A stretch of DNA of 64,000 nucleotides, taken from positions 992,001 through 1,056,000 of the forward strand of contig NZ_FOQV01000001.1 of assembly GCF_900113835.1 (NCBI RefSeq), written 5' to 3'. Positions 1-9,400 of this stretch are shown piece after piece (the first letter of the stretch is position 1; each line of letters opens with the position of its first letter). The notes under the pieces are model-generated. The model worked only from the letters and a program-made list of their open reading frames with translations, was not told the DNA's origin and did not search any database. The stretch is from Allobosea sp. OK403 (GTDB taxonomy: Bacteria; Pseudomonadota; Alphaproteobacteria; Rhizobiales; Beijerinckiaceae). The translations under genes and the position numbers were made by a program.

Positions 1-1085
1 GCCGCCATCTGCGGCGCCGATTGGCTGCAGACGGCCTCCACCAATGCGGCGATTCCAGGAAAGCTGATCGCGCCGGCGAGATAAGCTGCGACGGCTATCT
101 CATTGGCCGCGTTGAGGATCGCCGGCATGGCGCCACCTTGTGCCAACGCCGCCATGGCAAGGCCGAGCGCCGGAAAGCGCACGAGATCGGGACGCTCGAA
201 GGCGAGCGGCGCTGTCAGCGCAAGGTCCAGAAAGCGCGCCGGCGGCGCATCGAGCCGACCGTCCACACCCAGGCAATGGGCAGCGGCGACGCGCATATCC
301 GGCACGGCCATGCCGGCGCTGACCGAGCCGTCGCGGAAGGTCACGAGCCCATGGACGATCTGCTGCGGATGCACCAGCACATCGAGCTGGTCATGGCGCA
401 ATCCGAACAGGAAGCAGGCCTCGATCAGCTCCAGCCCCTTGTTCATCATGCTGGCGGAATCGATCGTGATCTTGGCGCCCATCGCGTAGTTGGGATGAGC
501 CAGCGCCTGCTCCGGCCGTGCTGCGGCAATGTCCTCGACGCTCCAGGTGCGGAAGGGTCCGCCCGAAGCCGTCAGCGTCATCGTGCGGATGGCCGAGATC
601 GGCTCGCTACCAAGGACTTGGAACAAAGCGTTGTGTTCGGAATCGAGCGGCAGGATCCGCACGCCAACCGCTTGCGCGCGCGCCATGACGGCGGCTCCGG
701 CGCAAACGAGGCTTTCCTTATTGGCGAGCGCCACGACCCTGCCTGGCGTCAGCGCCGCGAAGGTCGCCTCCAACCCTGCCGCTCCGGAAATCGCGCTGAC
801 GACGATATCGCTCGGCATCGCCACGGCGTCGAACACGGCCGAACGCCCTGCGCCATGGGCGATGCCGCTGCCCGACAACGCCTCCGCCAGCGCCGCCGCA
901 CCGCCCTCGTCTGCCAGCGCCGCGAAACGCGCCCCGGTCTCGATGGCGACCTTGGCGAGCGCCGCCGCATCCTTGCCGCCGACAACAGCCGAGATCGCCA
1001 GACGATCGGGATTCTCGGCGACGACCTCGCGGGTCGAGCGGCCGATCGAGCCCGTGGCGCCGAGCAGGGTGACGGTGCGAAGCAT
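1..1085 (-). CDS. dxr: 1-deoxy-D-xylulose 5-phosphate reductoisomerase (partial, C-terminus off window)
   Basis: Second enzyme of the MEP isoprenoid pathway; it rearranges and reduces DXP to MEP with NADPH in the cytoplasm. Reading the minus strand from the ATG at 1085 gives an open frame to the window edge (about 361 codons). It begins MLRTVTLLGATGSIG, the Rossmann NADPH-binding loop at residues 9-15. NKESLV, TASGGPF and the SASMMNKG metal/substrate motif follow in the family order. The family is about 390-400 residues long, so roughly 30-40 C-terminal residues are missing. It lies 13 bp downstream of cdsA in the same direction, the usual uppS-cdsA-dxr order. The frame has no stop inside the window. 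Function is secure. Confidence 0.95.
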   Translation of the reverse strand, partial: MLRTVTLLGATGSIGRSTREVVAENPDRLAISAVVGGKDAAALAKVAIETGARFAALADEGGAAALAEALSGSGIAHGAGRSAVFDAVAMPSDIVVSAISGAAGLEATFAALTPGRVVALANKESLVCAGAAVMARAQAVGVRILPLDSEHNALFQVLGSEPISAIRTMTLTASGGPFRTWSVEDIAAARPEQALAHPNYAMGAKITIDSASMMNKGLELIEACFLFGLRHDQLDVLVHPQQIVHGLVTFRDGSVSAGMAVPDMRVAAAHCLGVDGRLDAPPARFLDLALTAPLAFERPDLVRFPALGLAMAALAQGGAMPAILNAANEIAVAAYLAGAISFPGIAALVEAVCSQSAPQMA

Positions 1086-1098
1086 CGGGTTCTCTACG

Positions 1099-1923
1099 TC
1101 AAAGACGCGTCAGGAAGAGCAGCAGGCCAGCGAAGATCAGCACGGCCCAATAGCCGTCCAGACGATCCAGGAAACCGCCATGGCCGGGGATCAATCGGCT
1201 CGAATCCTTCGCTCCGAAGCGCCGCTTGATGGCGGATTCGAAAAGATCGCCAGCCTGGCTGAGGACGGAGGCCGCGAACGACGCGGCAATCGCGAGGCCT
1301 GGCCCGACGACCATCGCCGCCTGAGGCGTCAGTGCCCAGACCGCGTAGCCTCCGAGCGTGCCTGCCATCGTGCCGCCAATCGCGCCGGACCAGGTTTTCT
1401 TCGGGCTGAAGCGCGGCATCAATTTGGGGCCGCCCAGCGTGCGGCCCGTGAAATAGGCCGCGATGTCGGTGAACCAGACCGCAGCGAAGCTCCAGATGAT
1501 CAGAGCCAGGCCAAGATCGGGAACTGCGCGCAAGGCCGGCGTGATGAGCGCGAAGGCCAGCGCATAGGCGACACCGCAGATTTCGAGCGCCAGGCGATTC
1601 TGGGTCAAGGGCGTCAGCACTGCGCCACACAGGGCCAACGCAGCCGCGACGCCGGCCAGCGCCGGCGGGCTTGCCGGCGAAAACCCGAGCAGCAATCCCG
1701 CAAGCACGACTCCGATACCTGTCGCGACCGCGTTCTGGCGACTGACGATCGAGAGCCACTCATAAGCGACAAGGCCCGCCACGAGCGTCCAGACCAACCG
1801 GAACGGCCAGCCGCCCCAAAGCGTCGCAGCAAGAATGCCCGCCGCCAGGACAAGGGCCGACGCAACCCGCAGCTTCAGTTCGCTGGAGGCGACCGGCGCG
1901 GCGTCGGAGCGCGGCTCATTCAC
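1099..1923 (-). CDS. cdsA: Phosphatidate cytidylyltransferase
   Basis: Makes CDP-diacylglycerol from phosphatidic acid and CTP, the branch point for membrane phospholipids. The 274-residue protein is almost entirely hydrophobic, with about eight membrane segments. It ends with the CDP-alcohol cytidylyltransferase signature at residues 230-256 (S-x-x-K-R ... K-D ... PGHGG-x-x-D-R-x-D), including the acidic and basic residues expected at the active site. The ATG overlaps the uppS stop by 4 nt (ATGA), implying translational coupling in an operon with uppS upstream and dxr downstream. Length is normal for the family. Confidence 0.96.
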   Translation of the reverse strand: MNEPRSDAAPVASSELKLRVASALVLAAGILAATLWGGWPFRLVWTLVAGLVAYEWLSIVSRQNAVATGIGVVLAGLLLGFSPASPPALAGVAAALALCGAVLTPLTQNRLALEICGVAYALAFALITPALRAVPDLGLALIIWSFAAVWFTDIAAYFTGRTLGGPKLMPRFSPKKTWSGAIGGTMAGTLGGYAVWALTPQAAMVVGPGLAIAASFAASVLSQAGDLFESAIKRRFGAKDSSRLIPGHGGFLDRLDGYWAVLIFAGLLLFLTRL

Positions 1924-2681
1924 GCTGCCCCCACATTGCGGTCTGCGGGCTCGGACACTCCGCCGAAGCGGCGCTCGCGACGACGATACTCCGCGAGCGC
2001 GTCTTCCAGAGCGGCGCGGTCGAAGTCCGGCCAGAGCACCGGCGAGAAGACGAATTCGGCATAGGCTGCCTGCCAGAGCAGGAAATTCGAGATGCGCGTC
2101 TCGCCGGAGGTGCGGATCACCAGTTCCGGGTCGGGCAGATCCCTCGTGTCCAGGCGGCTCGAGAACAGAGCCTCGTCGATCGCGCTCGCCGCAATGCGGC
2201 CGGCAGCAACCTCGGCGGCCAGCGCGCGTGCCGTGCGGACGATCTCGTCGCGCGAGCCATAGTTGAAGGCGATGGCGAGCGTCATGCCGGTATTGTTGCA
2301 GGTCATGGCTTCGGCATGCTCGACCAGACGACGCAGATCCGGAGCGAGATCCTCGCGGCCGCCAATGATGCGGACCTTCACCCCGGAGGCGTCGAGCTCG
2401 GCGAGATCCTTTTCGACGAAACGCTTCAGCAGGCCCATCAGGAAGGAGACCTCGGCCTGGGGCCGGCGCCAGTTCTCGGTCGAGAAGCTGTAGAGCGTCA
2501 GCACCGCGATGCCGAGCTCGCCCGCGTTCTTGACCGTGCGGCGCAGGGCCTCAAGCCCGCGCCGATGACCTTCCTGACGCGGCAGGCCGCGCATCTGCGC
2601 CCAACGCCCATTGCCATCCATGATGATGGCGACATGGCTGGGGCCTGCGGGCTGCTGCCCCTGACGCTGGCCTGCTGACAT
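1920..2681 (-). CDS. uppS: Undecaprenyl diphosphate synthase (di-trans,poly-cis)
   Basis: Condenses isopentenyl diphosphate onto farnesyl diphosphate to give the C55 lipid carrier for peptidoglycan and lipopolysaccharide. In the 253-residue protein the catalytic aspartate is D22 in the [10 protein letters not shown] motif (residues 19-28). FSTENWRRP and the later [11 protein letters not shown] and NFLLWQ motifs also match the cis-prenyltransferase family. It is followed by cdsA with a 4-nt overlap and preceded by frr across a 94-bp gap, so dxr, cdsA and uppS put precursor and carrier-lipid supply into one transcript. Confidence 0.97.
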   Translation of the reverse strand: MSAGQRQGQQPAGPSHVAIIMDGNGRWAQMRGLPRQEGHRRGLEALRRTVKNAGELGIAVLTLYSFSTENWRRPQAEVSFLMGLLKRFVEKDLAELDASGVKVRIIGGREDLAPDLRRLVEHAEAMTCNNTGMTLAIAFNYGSRDEIVRTARALAAEVAAGRIAASAIDEALFSSRLDTRDLPDPELVIRTSGETRISNFLLWQAAYAEFVFSPVLWPDFDRAALEDALAEYRRRERRFGGVSEPADRNVGAA

Positions 2682-2775
2682 TCCTATGCCTCGTTCGGCC
2701 TAGCGCCGTGATGAGCGTCGCGCGGGGCATTCCCGCGCAGGCTTGATCTTAGTCCTCGTCTCGGAAACCCGTGCC

Positions 2776-3339
2776 TCAGACGTGCAGAATCTCTTTTTCC
2801 TTCGCCGCCAGCGCCTGGTCGATCTCGGCTATGTGCTGGTCGGTGACCTTCTGGACCTGATCGGACTGCCGGACCACGTCATCCTTGGTGAGGTGACCGT
2901 CCTTTTCCAGCTTCTTGATCAGGTCGATGCCGTCACGGCGGACATGGCGCACCGCGATCTTGGCATCCTCGGCATATTTATGGGCGACCTTGACCATCTC
3001 CTTGCGGCGCTGCTCGTTCAGCTCCGGAATACGGATGCGTAGCACCTGGCCTTCCGTCTGCGGGTTCAGGCCGAGATCGGATTCGCGGATCGCCTTTTCA
3101 ACGGCCGCGGTCATGCTGCGGTCCCAGACCTGAACGCTGAGCAAGCGTGCTTCCGGCACACTGACGGTCGCAAGCTGGCTGAGCGGCGTGCGGGCGCCAT
3201 AGGCCTCGACCTGAATCGGGTCGAGCATGTTGGCGGAGGCGCGACCGCTGCGCAGCGAGGCGAGATCGCCCTTGAAGGACTGGAGCGAACTCTGCATGCG
3301 GCGCTTCACGTCCGCGAGATCGAATGTCGTCTGGGCCAT
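2776..3339 (-). CDS. frr: Ribosome recycling factor
   Basis: With EF-G it splits the post-termination ribosome. I choose the ATG at 3339 (MAQTTFDLADVKRRM, 187 residues, the normal family length) over an in-frame TTG at 3348. GAAG lies just upstream of the ATG. The family landmarks are present: an SLRSGRAS-x-x-x-LD segment near residue 30, a VWDRSM stretch, LRIRIPELNEQRR, and a KAHKYAEDAK-like helix. It belongs to the translation-factor block rpsB-tsf-pyrH-frr, but here a plus-strand VOC gene separates it from pyrH. It therefore probably needs its own promoter in the 3340-3529 gap. Confidence 0.96.
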   Translation of the reverse strand: MAQTTFDLADVKRRMQSSLQSFKGDLASLRSGRASANMLDPIQVEAYGARTPLSQLATVSVPEARLLSVQVWDRSMTAAVEKAIRESDLGLNPQTEGQVLRIRIPELNEQRRKEMVKVAHKYAEDAKIAVRHVRRDGIDLIKKLEKDGHLTKDDVVRQSDQVQKVTDQHIAEIDQALAAKEKEILHV

Positions 3340-3529
3340 TATCTTCAAGACCTTGAGAGCTTATACGAAACCGGGCGCGACCATGGCGGCGGGTCCGCGC
3401 AGGGTCAAGGATTTCATGCGCCGCCGCAGTTCCAGAACGGGACACCTGGACGCGTCGGGGTTGACCACCCGTTCATTCGGTTCCGCCATGGCGAGCCCCC
3501 CGAAACGAGTCCAGACACCGGAGTCGGCC

Positions 3530-3943
3530 ATGCCACGCCTGAATCGCATTATCGAGACCGCACTTTATGTTGATGATCTCGAGCGCGCCGCGGCGTTCTA
3601 CGAGAACGTTCTTGAAGTCAAAGCGATGCTACGCACCAAGACATTGTACGCTTACGATATAGGCGGGTCGAGCGTGTTGCTGCTGTTCCACCGTGGAGAA
3701 TCACTTAGCAGCCAGACATCACCCAACGGAATCATCCCACCGCATGACGGATCGGGACCGCTGCATATCTGCTTCGCCGTCGATGCTGAAGAATTGCCTG
3801 CCTGGGAGACCAGGTTGAACCAGCATGGCGTCACCATCGAGGGTCGCATGACCTGGGAACGCGGCGGGGAGAGCCTCTATCTGCGCGATCCGGATGGGCA
3901 CTTGCTCGAATTGATGAGTCCGGGCGTCTGGACCACTTACTGA
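3530..3943 (+). CDS. VOC superfamily (glyoxalase/bleomycin resistance-like) protein
   Basis: A 137-residue single-domain protein of the vicinal-oxygen-chelate fold. The sequence shows the opening ETALYVDDLERAAAFYENVL, a mid-protein HICFAVDAEEL strand, and the closing LYLRDPDGHLLELMSPG, which carries the C-terminal metal-ligand glutamate. H and E ligands at the usual positions suggest a metal-dependent lyase, isomerase or dioxygenase, but the substrate cannot be told. The ATG at 3530 is chosen because homology starts there; the frame is open upstream to 3227 without family sequence. It sits alone on the plus strand between frr and pyrH, interrupting a normally co-directional block, and converges on pyrH with a 43-bp gap. 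Confidence 0.85.
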   Translation: MPRLNRIIETALYVDDLERAAAFYENVLEVKAMLRTKTLYAYDIGGSSVLLLFHRGESLSSQTSPNGIIPPHDGSGPLHICFAVDAEELPAWETRLNQHGVTIEGRMTWERGGESLYLRDPDGHLLELMSPGVWTTY

Positions 3944-3986
3944 CCCCGCAAACCTGAACAGTGGCCCGGCTCGAGCCTGCCCGGCT

Positions 3987-4694
3987 TCAGGGCGTCACAT
4001 ATGTCGCCCTGCCCTCGCCGCGCAGCACGGCCGCAAGAGCGCCGGTCTCGGCGATCGAGAACACGACAATGGTGAGGCCGGCATCGCGCGCCAGGGCAAA
4101 GGCTGCGGTGTCCATCACCTTGAGGTCACGCTTGATCGCTTCGGCGTGGGTGAGCGTGTCGTAGCGCGTCGCCTTCGGGTCGATCTTGGGATCGGCAGTG
4201 TAGACACCGTCGACCTGCGTCGCCTTGAGCAGGTGGCTGCAATCGAGCTCGGCGGCGCGCAGCGCGGCGCCCGTATCGGTGGTGAAATAGGGATTGCCGG
4301 TGCCACCGCCCAGAATCACCACCTTGCCATTGCTGAGATGGTCGAGAGCACGTCGGCGCGCATAACTCTCACAGAGCGAGGGCATCGGCACGGCCGACAT
4401 CGCGCGCGCCGGGGCGCCGGCGGTCTCGATCGCATGTTCTAGGGCAAGCGCGTTCATCACCGTGCCGAGCATGCCGATGGAATCGGCGCTCGGCCGATCG
4501 AGGCCCTTGTTCAGGCCCTGCAGGCCACGAAAGAAATTGCCGCCGCCGACCACGATGGCGATCTCTACGCCTTCGCGCGCGGCATGCGCAATGTCAGCCG
4601 CCAACGCCGTCAGCGTGTGGCCGTCGAGGCCAGATCCCGCTTGTCCCGCAAGGGCTTCGCCGGAGAGCTTCACAAGGACGCGTTTAGGTCTCAC
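3987..4694 (-). CDS. pyrH: Uridylate kinase (UMP kinase)
   Basis: Phosphorylates UMP to UDP in pyrimidine nucleotide synthesis; bacterial enzymes are hexamers regulated by GTP and UTP. The protein has 235 residues with a GTG start at 4694. The amino-acid-kinase fold is clear: KLSGEAL near residues 8-14, VVGGGNFFRG as the phosphate-binding loop, and GGGTGNPYFTTDTGAALRA in the second half. It lies downstream of tsf in the rpsB-tsf-pyrH order. The intervening 208 bp hold two palindromes and a strong terminator, so pyrH is probably transcribed separately from rpsB-tsf. Confidence 0.97.
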   Translation of the reverse strand: MRPKRVLVKLSGEALAGQAGSGLDGHTLTALAADIAHAAREGVEIAIVVGGGNFFRGLQGLNKGLDRPSADSIGMLGTVMNALALEHAIETAGAPARAMSAVPMPSLCESYARRRALDHLSNGKVVILGGGTGNPYFTTDTGAALRAAELDCSHLLKATQVDGVYTADPKIDPKATRYDTLTHAEAIKRDLKVMDTAAFALARDAGLTIVVFSIAETGALAAVLRGEGRATYVTP

Positions 4695-4710
4695 GGATTC
4701 GTCTCCCTGG

Positions 4711-4753
4711 CTACAGCATCAGACCGAATATCCTATTCGGTCTGATGCTGTAG
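4711..4753. repeat. Perfect 20-bp inverted repeat, mosaic palindrome
   Basis: Two 20-bp arms match perfectly around a 3-base loop (arms begin CTACAGCATCAGACC). It lies in the pyrH-tsf gap, 17 bp upstream of the pyrH start codon on the minus strand. Its GCATCAG/CTGATGC ends resemble the other dispersed palindromes in this window, and the next member starts 12 bp away. Confidence 0.8.
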
Positions 4754-4765
4754 GGCTTTAATCTT

Positions 4766-4811
4766 GCATCGGCTCGTCCCGAAAACCGGTGCCCACTTTT
4801 CGGGCCGATGC
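4766..4811. repeat. Dispersed palindromic element, family A (GCATCGG...CCGATGC)
   Basis: A 46-bp element with outer arms GCATCGG/CCGATGC and inner arms CCCGAAAA/TTTTCGGG around a CCGG-containing centre. Near-identical copies lie at 33556-33600 and 34644-34689, and a variant at 36347-36393. Such palindromes are common in intergenic DNA of Hyphomicrobiales (RIME- or REP-like). Only the copies in this window are shown here. Confidence 0.8.
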
Positions 4812-4852
4812 GCTAACGCGAACTCGATTCGTATCCGCAGCCATCTTCTTAC

Positions 4853-4882
4853 AAAAAAGGCCGCGCTGGGCGCGGCCTTTTT
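4853..4882 (-). terminator. Rho-independent terminator after tsf
   Basis: A GC-rich stem (GGCCGCGC / GCGCGGCC) with a short loop is flanked by A6 and T5 runs. On the minus strand the stem is followed by TTTTTT, 20 bp past the tsf stop codon. The flanking A and T runs could make it bidirectional. Confidence 0.85.
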
Positions 4883-4902
4883 CTCAATCGTCAACTGGCA
4901 TT

Positions 4903-5826
4903 TCAGCCCGTCGTGCCGCCGGCTGCTGCGACTTCCGCCGCGAAATCCTGCTCTTCCTTCTCGATGCCTTCGCCAAGCGCAAAGCGCGCGAAGCCGGTGA
5001 GCTTCACCGGAGCGCCGACCTTGCCTTCGATCTCCTTGAGCACCTGGCCGACCGACTTCGAGCCATCATGGATATAGGCCTGCTCGAGCAGGCAATATTC
5101 CTTGGCGTAGCTCTTCAGGCCGCTCTCGGTGATCTTCTCGAGCACATTGGCGGGCTTGCCGGCGTTCTTCTCAGCCAGGATCGCCTTCTCGCGAGCCAGC
5201 ACCTCGGGATCGACCGAAGCAAGATCGAGCGCGACCGGGTTGGTCGCCGCGACATGCATGGCGAGCTGACGGCCGAGCACTGCGAGCTCCTCGGCGTTGC
5301 CGGTCGATTCCAGCGCGACGATGACGCCGATCTTGCCGAGGCCGTCGGCGACCGCGCCATGGACATAAGAGCCGATCAGGCCGGCCGAGACCTTCAGCGA
5401 CGCGACACGGCGCAGCGTCATGTTCTCGCCAATGGTGGCGATGGCATTGGCGACCGCCTCGGAAACCGTGCCACCGCCGGGATAGTGATGGGCGAGCACC
5501 GCATCGACGTCGCCGCCGCGCTCAAGCGCGACATTGGCAATGCCATGAGCGAGCGCCTGGAATTCGAGGTTGCGCGCGACGAAATCAGTCTCCGAGTTCA
5601 GCTCGATGACAACGCCGCTATGGCCGACGATCGCAACAGCGACGAGACCTTCGGCAGCGACGCGACCAGCCTTCTTGGCGGCCTTGGCCAGACCCTTGGT
5701 GCGCAGCCAGTCGATCGCGGCCTCGATGTTGCCGTCGACGGCGCTGAGCGCGGTCTTACAGTCCATCATGCCCGCACCGGTCTTGTCGCGGAGTTCCTTC
5801 ACCATGCCGGCGGTGATCGCTGCCAT
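4903..5826 (-). CDS. tsf: Translation elongation factor Ts
   Basis: Nucleotide-exchange factor for EF-Tu. Both family signatures are visible in the 307-residue protein: [16 protein letters not shown] near the N-terminus, which contacts EF-Tu, and ETDFVARN near residue 80. The ATG at 5826 ([13 protein letters not shown]) is chosen because the domain begins there; the 13 upstream codons are arginine-rich and lack homology. It follows rpsB in the same direction across a 179-bp gap containing a strong hairpin, and is closed by an intrinsic terminator. Confidence 0.97.
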   Translation of the reverse strand: MAAITAGMVKELRDKTGAGMMDCKTALSAVDGNIEAAIDWLRTKGLAKAAKKAGRVAAEGLVAVAIVGHSGVVIELNSETDFVARNLEFQALAHGIANVALERGGDVDAVLAHHYPGGGTVSEAVANAIATIGENMTLRRVASLKVSAGLIGSYVHGAVADGLGKIGVIVALESTGNAEELAVLGRQLAMHVAATNPVALDLASVDPEVLAREKAILAEKNAGKPANVLEKITESGLKSYAKEYCLLEQAYIHDGSKSVGQVLKEIEGKVGAPVKLTGFARFALGEGIEKEEQDFAAEVAAAGGTTG

Positions 5827-5969
5827 TTGCCTTGTCCTTAATTGTCGTGCGGACTGCGCCCTCACCGGGGGCAGCGGCGCAATTCGTCTCGAAACATCAC
5901 TTGAAGGAAGAACGCCGACGCTCCGTTTCCGGCCGCCGGCGCTCGTCTCGCATCATTGAAGAATGCGCT

Positions 5970-5999
5970 TTCGCGACGCGCCGATGACGCGTCGCGGAA
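5970..5999 (-). other. Hairpin in the rpsB-tsf intergenic region
   Basis: Arms TTCGCGACGCG and CGCGTCGCGGAA pair with one bulge around a 7-base loop, 7 bp after the rpsB stop on the minus strand. There is no U-run, so it is not a classical terminator. It could stabilise the rpsB 3' end or attenuate read-through into tsf. Confidence 0.5.
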
Positions 6000-6005
6000 T
6001 TAAGA

Positions 6006-7010
<1,005 letters not shown>

Positions 7011-7262
7011 GGTATCAAACGTCCTTCCGGTTGAGCCTCTGGGGTGCGAATGAACAAGGCATAAGCTGCCAAGTCACCGGAACGCTTCGAGTATGAAGCG
7101 ATGCTCCCCATGTGGGATGGGCTGCGCCATACAGGGGATGACGCGGGAATGCAAGGTGTTCGCCGGCTGATGGGATCACAAACCGCGGGAATGCCCCGAC
7201 CCGCGACGCAAACTCGTTGCGCAGGGCCGGGGTCGTCGCGTTCGACGCGAGGCGATCAAGCC

Positions 7263-7664
7263 TTATTTCGGCAGGGCCGCGCCCATCTGCGTGACCACGG
7301 CGCCGATCTGCTTGCAGTAGGTTTCAGCCGTGGCGTTCTGTGCCTTGGCGATCGTCTCGATATTCTGTTGGATGCCCATCGCCGCGATGGTGCCGGTGCG
7401 GCCCTGGGCTTCGGCCGAGTCGCCGCCGCTCTTGTCGGCGGGAACCGGCACCATGCCGAGCAACTTCTTCTGGATGTCGATGACGTCGGTGCCGACTAAG
7501 CCCTTGTCGTTGCAATAGCTCAGAATGCCGAGCTGGTTTCGCCCGGCCTGATAGGCAAGCTTGAGCTGGTCGACCTGGGTAGGAGTCTGGGCCAGCGCCG
7601 ATGCGCTCGAGGTCAGAAAAGCACTCGCGGCAACGATATAAATAAAATTCTTAGGAGAGGTCAT
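7263..7664 (-). CDS. Small secreted protein of unknown function
   Basis: A 133-residue protein with an N-terminal signal peptide: a hydrophobic core ending in ASALAQ, consistent with signal peptidase I cleavage after about residue 25. The mature part is helical and small, with a conserved-looking cysteine pair (SYCNDKG and ETYCKQIG) and a GRTGTIAAMGIQQNIETIAKA stretch. Similar alphaproteobacterial proteins are sometimes annotated as pore-forming ESAT-6 family; I recall this but cannot verify it. The ATG at 7664 is preferred over 7673 because AAGG abuts the earlier one with no spacing. It is monocistronic and divergent from nothing nearby. Confidence 0.65.
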   Translation of the reverse strand: MTSPKNFIYIVAASAFLTSSASALAQTPTQVDQLKLAYQAGRNQLGILSYCNDKGLVGTDVIDIQKKLLGMVPVPADKSGGDSAEAQGRTGTIAAMGIQQNIETIAKAQNATAETYCKQIGAVVTQMGAALPK

Positions 7665-7806
7665 CTCGGCCATCCTTGGTTATAATTCTCAGCATGATCT
7701 TCATGCTTTACCTCCCCCACCCGCCGCTTGATTAGCCTCGCGCGTCTCGTGATGCAATAGAACGATGCTTAGCCAGCAATACTGAGAGCTCTGCGAGGAA
7801 ACGGCA

Positions 7807-8247
7807 CTACAGCGAAACTGCGCTTACCGCATGAGCCGACATCGCCGAGGCGATGATCTCGAAATCATGCGCCTCGGCACGCAGGAGCCCAAAACGAAGC
7901 TGATAACCCCAATTTCGCTGGCCTGCGGTCAGATGCAATTGCTCAAGCAGCGTCCTGATCGGCGCCTCCTGCGCCTCCAGCCAATCGACATCGCGCCGGA
8001 AAGGTTGGAAGCCATTGCCCATATCGGCCCGGTACGGCTCCTTGTCCCGCACCCTCCCAATCGCGGTGAACGCCTGCAGCCGGTCCAAGCCGCCGAACGT
8101 GGCGGTCGGCGAATAATAGATGACATGGTCACCCGGTTTGATGCGCTGCAATGGTGCGCCCTTGCCGTGGCAAACCTGCATGAATCCGCCCGACAGGCCG
8201 CGCCTGACATGCTCGGCGGCAGCCACCGCAATCCAGTGCCCGTTCAT
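7807..8247 (-). CDS. EVE domain-containing protein
   Basis: A 146-residue single-domain protein. It opens [16 protein letters not shown] and continues with G-F-M-Q-V-x-HGK-x-x-PL-x-x-I-x-x-GD-x-V-I-YYSP, the EVE/PUA-like pattern. [10 protein letters not shown] near residue 120 closes the barrel. EVE domains bind modified bases in nucleic acid; the ligand here is unknown. The ATG at 8247 has GAGG upstream and lies 10 bp after the VOC stop, so it is probably last in the run pncA-like, WYL regulator, VOC, EVE. Upstream in-frame codons to 8394 lie inside the VOC gene and are not used. Confidence 0.8.
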   Translation of the reverse strand: MNGHWIAVAAAEHVRRGLSGGFMQVCHGKGAPLQRIKPGDHVIYYSPTATFGGLDRLQAFTAIGRVRDKEPYRADMGNGFQPFRRDVDWLEAQEAPIRTLLEQLHLTAGQRNWGYQLRFGLLRAEAHDFEIIASAMSAHAVSAVSL

Positions 8248-8257
8248 CGAAACCTCC

Positions 8258-8629
8258 TCACGCCTGTCCGGGCGAGAAGACCCGCAACCGGTGGCCATCG
8301 GGATCGAGCGCCACGAAAGTGCGGCCAAAATCGAGATCCGTCGGCGCCTGCAGGATGGCAAGCCCACGCGCTGCCCAATCGGCGTGGGCGGCATCCACAG
8401 CAGCGGCGTCAGTGACCGTCATGGCGATTTCCGCGCCGCCGCCGGCCGCCCCAGCCGCAGGTTCGACAGTGTGGCGCGACCACAGTCCCAGCATGATGCC
8501 GGACGGCAAGGCGAACATCGCGAAGGTCGCAGACGAATCGAGCGGCTCGCGGCCGAGCAGGTCGGCGTAGAAGCGGGCGCTCGCAAGCGGGCTGTCGACA
8601 TAGAGAATGATGAAATTGGCATCCAGCAT
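8258..8629 (-). CDS. VOC family protein
   Basis: A 123-residue glyoxalase-like protein. Its first strand is [22 protein letters not shown] mid-region strand follows ([28 protein letters not shown]), then a final [18 protein letters not shown]. The position of the last glutamate ligand is replaced (RLRVF rather than LE-x), so the metal site may be incomplete. It has a good ribosome-binding site (AGGAG 8 nt before the ATG). It lies 69 bp after the WYL regulator and 10 bp before the EVE gene. The target compound is unknown; regulator-plus-VOC pairs often concern small electrophiles or antibiotics, which is inference only. Confidence 0.8.
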   Translation of the reverse strand: MLDANFIILYVDSPLASARFYADLLGREPLDSSATFAMFALPSGIMLGLWSRHTVEPAAGAAGGGAEIAMTVTDAAAVDAAHADWAARGLAILQAPTDLDFGRTFVALDPDGHRLRVFSPGQA

Positions 8630-8698
8630 CGGAGGCTCCTGTTCTTGGAAGGCCTCGTCACATTAGATGTCGATGCTGCCAGTTTCCGGCAGTGTCGG

Positions 8699-9391
8699 TT
8701 ATTCCGGCGACGGGATGCCCTCGCTCTCGCGCCATTCCTTGAGGAGCGCCAGCCTGCGGCGTGGATAGCGCATCTCCAGCGCGGTCAATTCGGTAATGCG
8801 GTCGGCGCGGAAATGCCGGAACCCCTGTCGCAATTCGCACCAGGCGACGACGATCCGGACATGATCGAAGAAGCTCAGCGCGAAAGGCCAGATCACGCGC
8901 TCCGAGCGCGCCTCCTTGCCATTGCGATAGAGGATGGCAAGCTTGCGCTCGGAGCGAATGGCCTTGCGGATGAGGCCGAGATCGATGCGGCCTTCGCTGA
9001 TCGCCGCGCCGGGCCCGACGAGCAGCGCCGAAGCCTCGGCGCGCTCACGCAGGTCAGCCGGCAGAACCGCCGCGATCTTGGCCATGGCGTCGCGCGCCGC
9101 CGCGCCCAGGCGCTCATCGGCCCGGTCCGCAACCCAGCGCGAACCCAACACCAACGCCTCGATCTCGTCGTCCGTGAACATCAGCGGCGGCAGCATGAAG
9201 CCCGGATGCAGCACATAGCCGAGGCCGGGCTCACCCTCGATCGGCGCGCCCTGCCCCTGCAAGGTCGCGATATCGCGATAGAGCGTGCGGATGCTGATGC
9301 CGGTTTCCTCGGCGAGCCTACGGCCGCTGACCGGCCGGCGGTGCCGGCGCAGCACCTGAACCAGATCGAGCAGGCGCTGCGAGCGCGACAT
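8699..9391 (-). CDS. YafY-type transcriptional regulator (HTH + WYL domain)
   Basis: A 230-residue regulator. Residues 5-60 form an HTH_11 winged helix (LLDLVQVLRRHRRPVSGRRLAEE, then ISIRTLYRDIATLQGQGAPI). Residues about 140-225 form a WYL domain (KLAILYRNGKEARSERVIWPFALSFFDHVRIVVAWCELRQGFRHFRADRI). WYL domains sense ligands or nucleic-acid signals, and many such proteins autoregulate or control adjacent genes. It starts 9 bp after the nicotinamidase stop and precedes the VOC and EVE genes, so all four may be one transcript. Confidence 0.88.
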   Translation of the reverse strand: MSRSQRLLDLVQVLRRHRRPVSGRRLAEETGISIRTLYRDIATLQGQGAPIEGEPGLGYVLHPGFMLPPLMFTDDEIEALVLGSRWVADRADERLGAAARDAMAKIAAVLPADLRERAEASALLVGPGAAISEGRIDLGLIRKAIRSERKLAILYRNGKEARSERVIWPFALSFFDHVRIVVAWCELRQGFRHFRADRITELTALEMRYPRRRLALLKEWRESEGIPSPE

Positions 9392-9400
9392 CTGAAGCTT

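Noticed and set aside
3361-3549. 62-codon minus-strand frame between frr and the VOC gene
   Set aside because: No ribosome-binding site, overlap with the VOC start, and arginine/proline-rich composition.
7190-7250. Possible hairpin or riboswitch upstream of the small secreted protein region
   Set aside because: Apparent CCCCGAC/GGGGTCG pairing is a direct, not inverted, match and does not form a stable stem.
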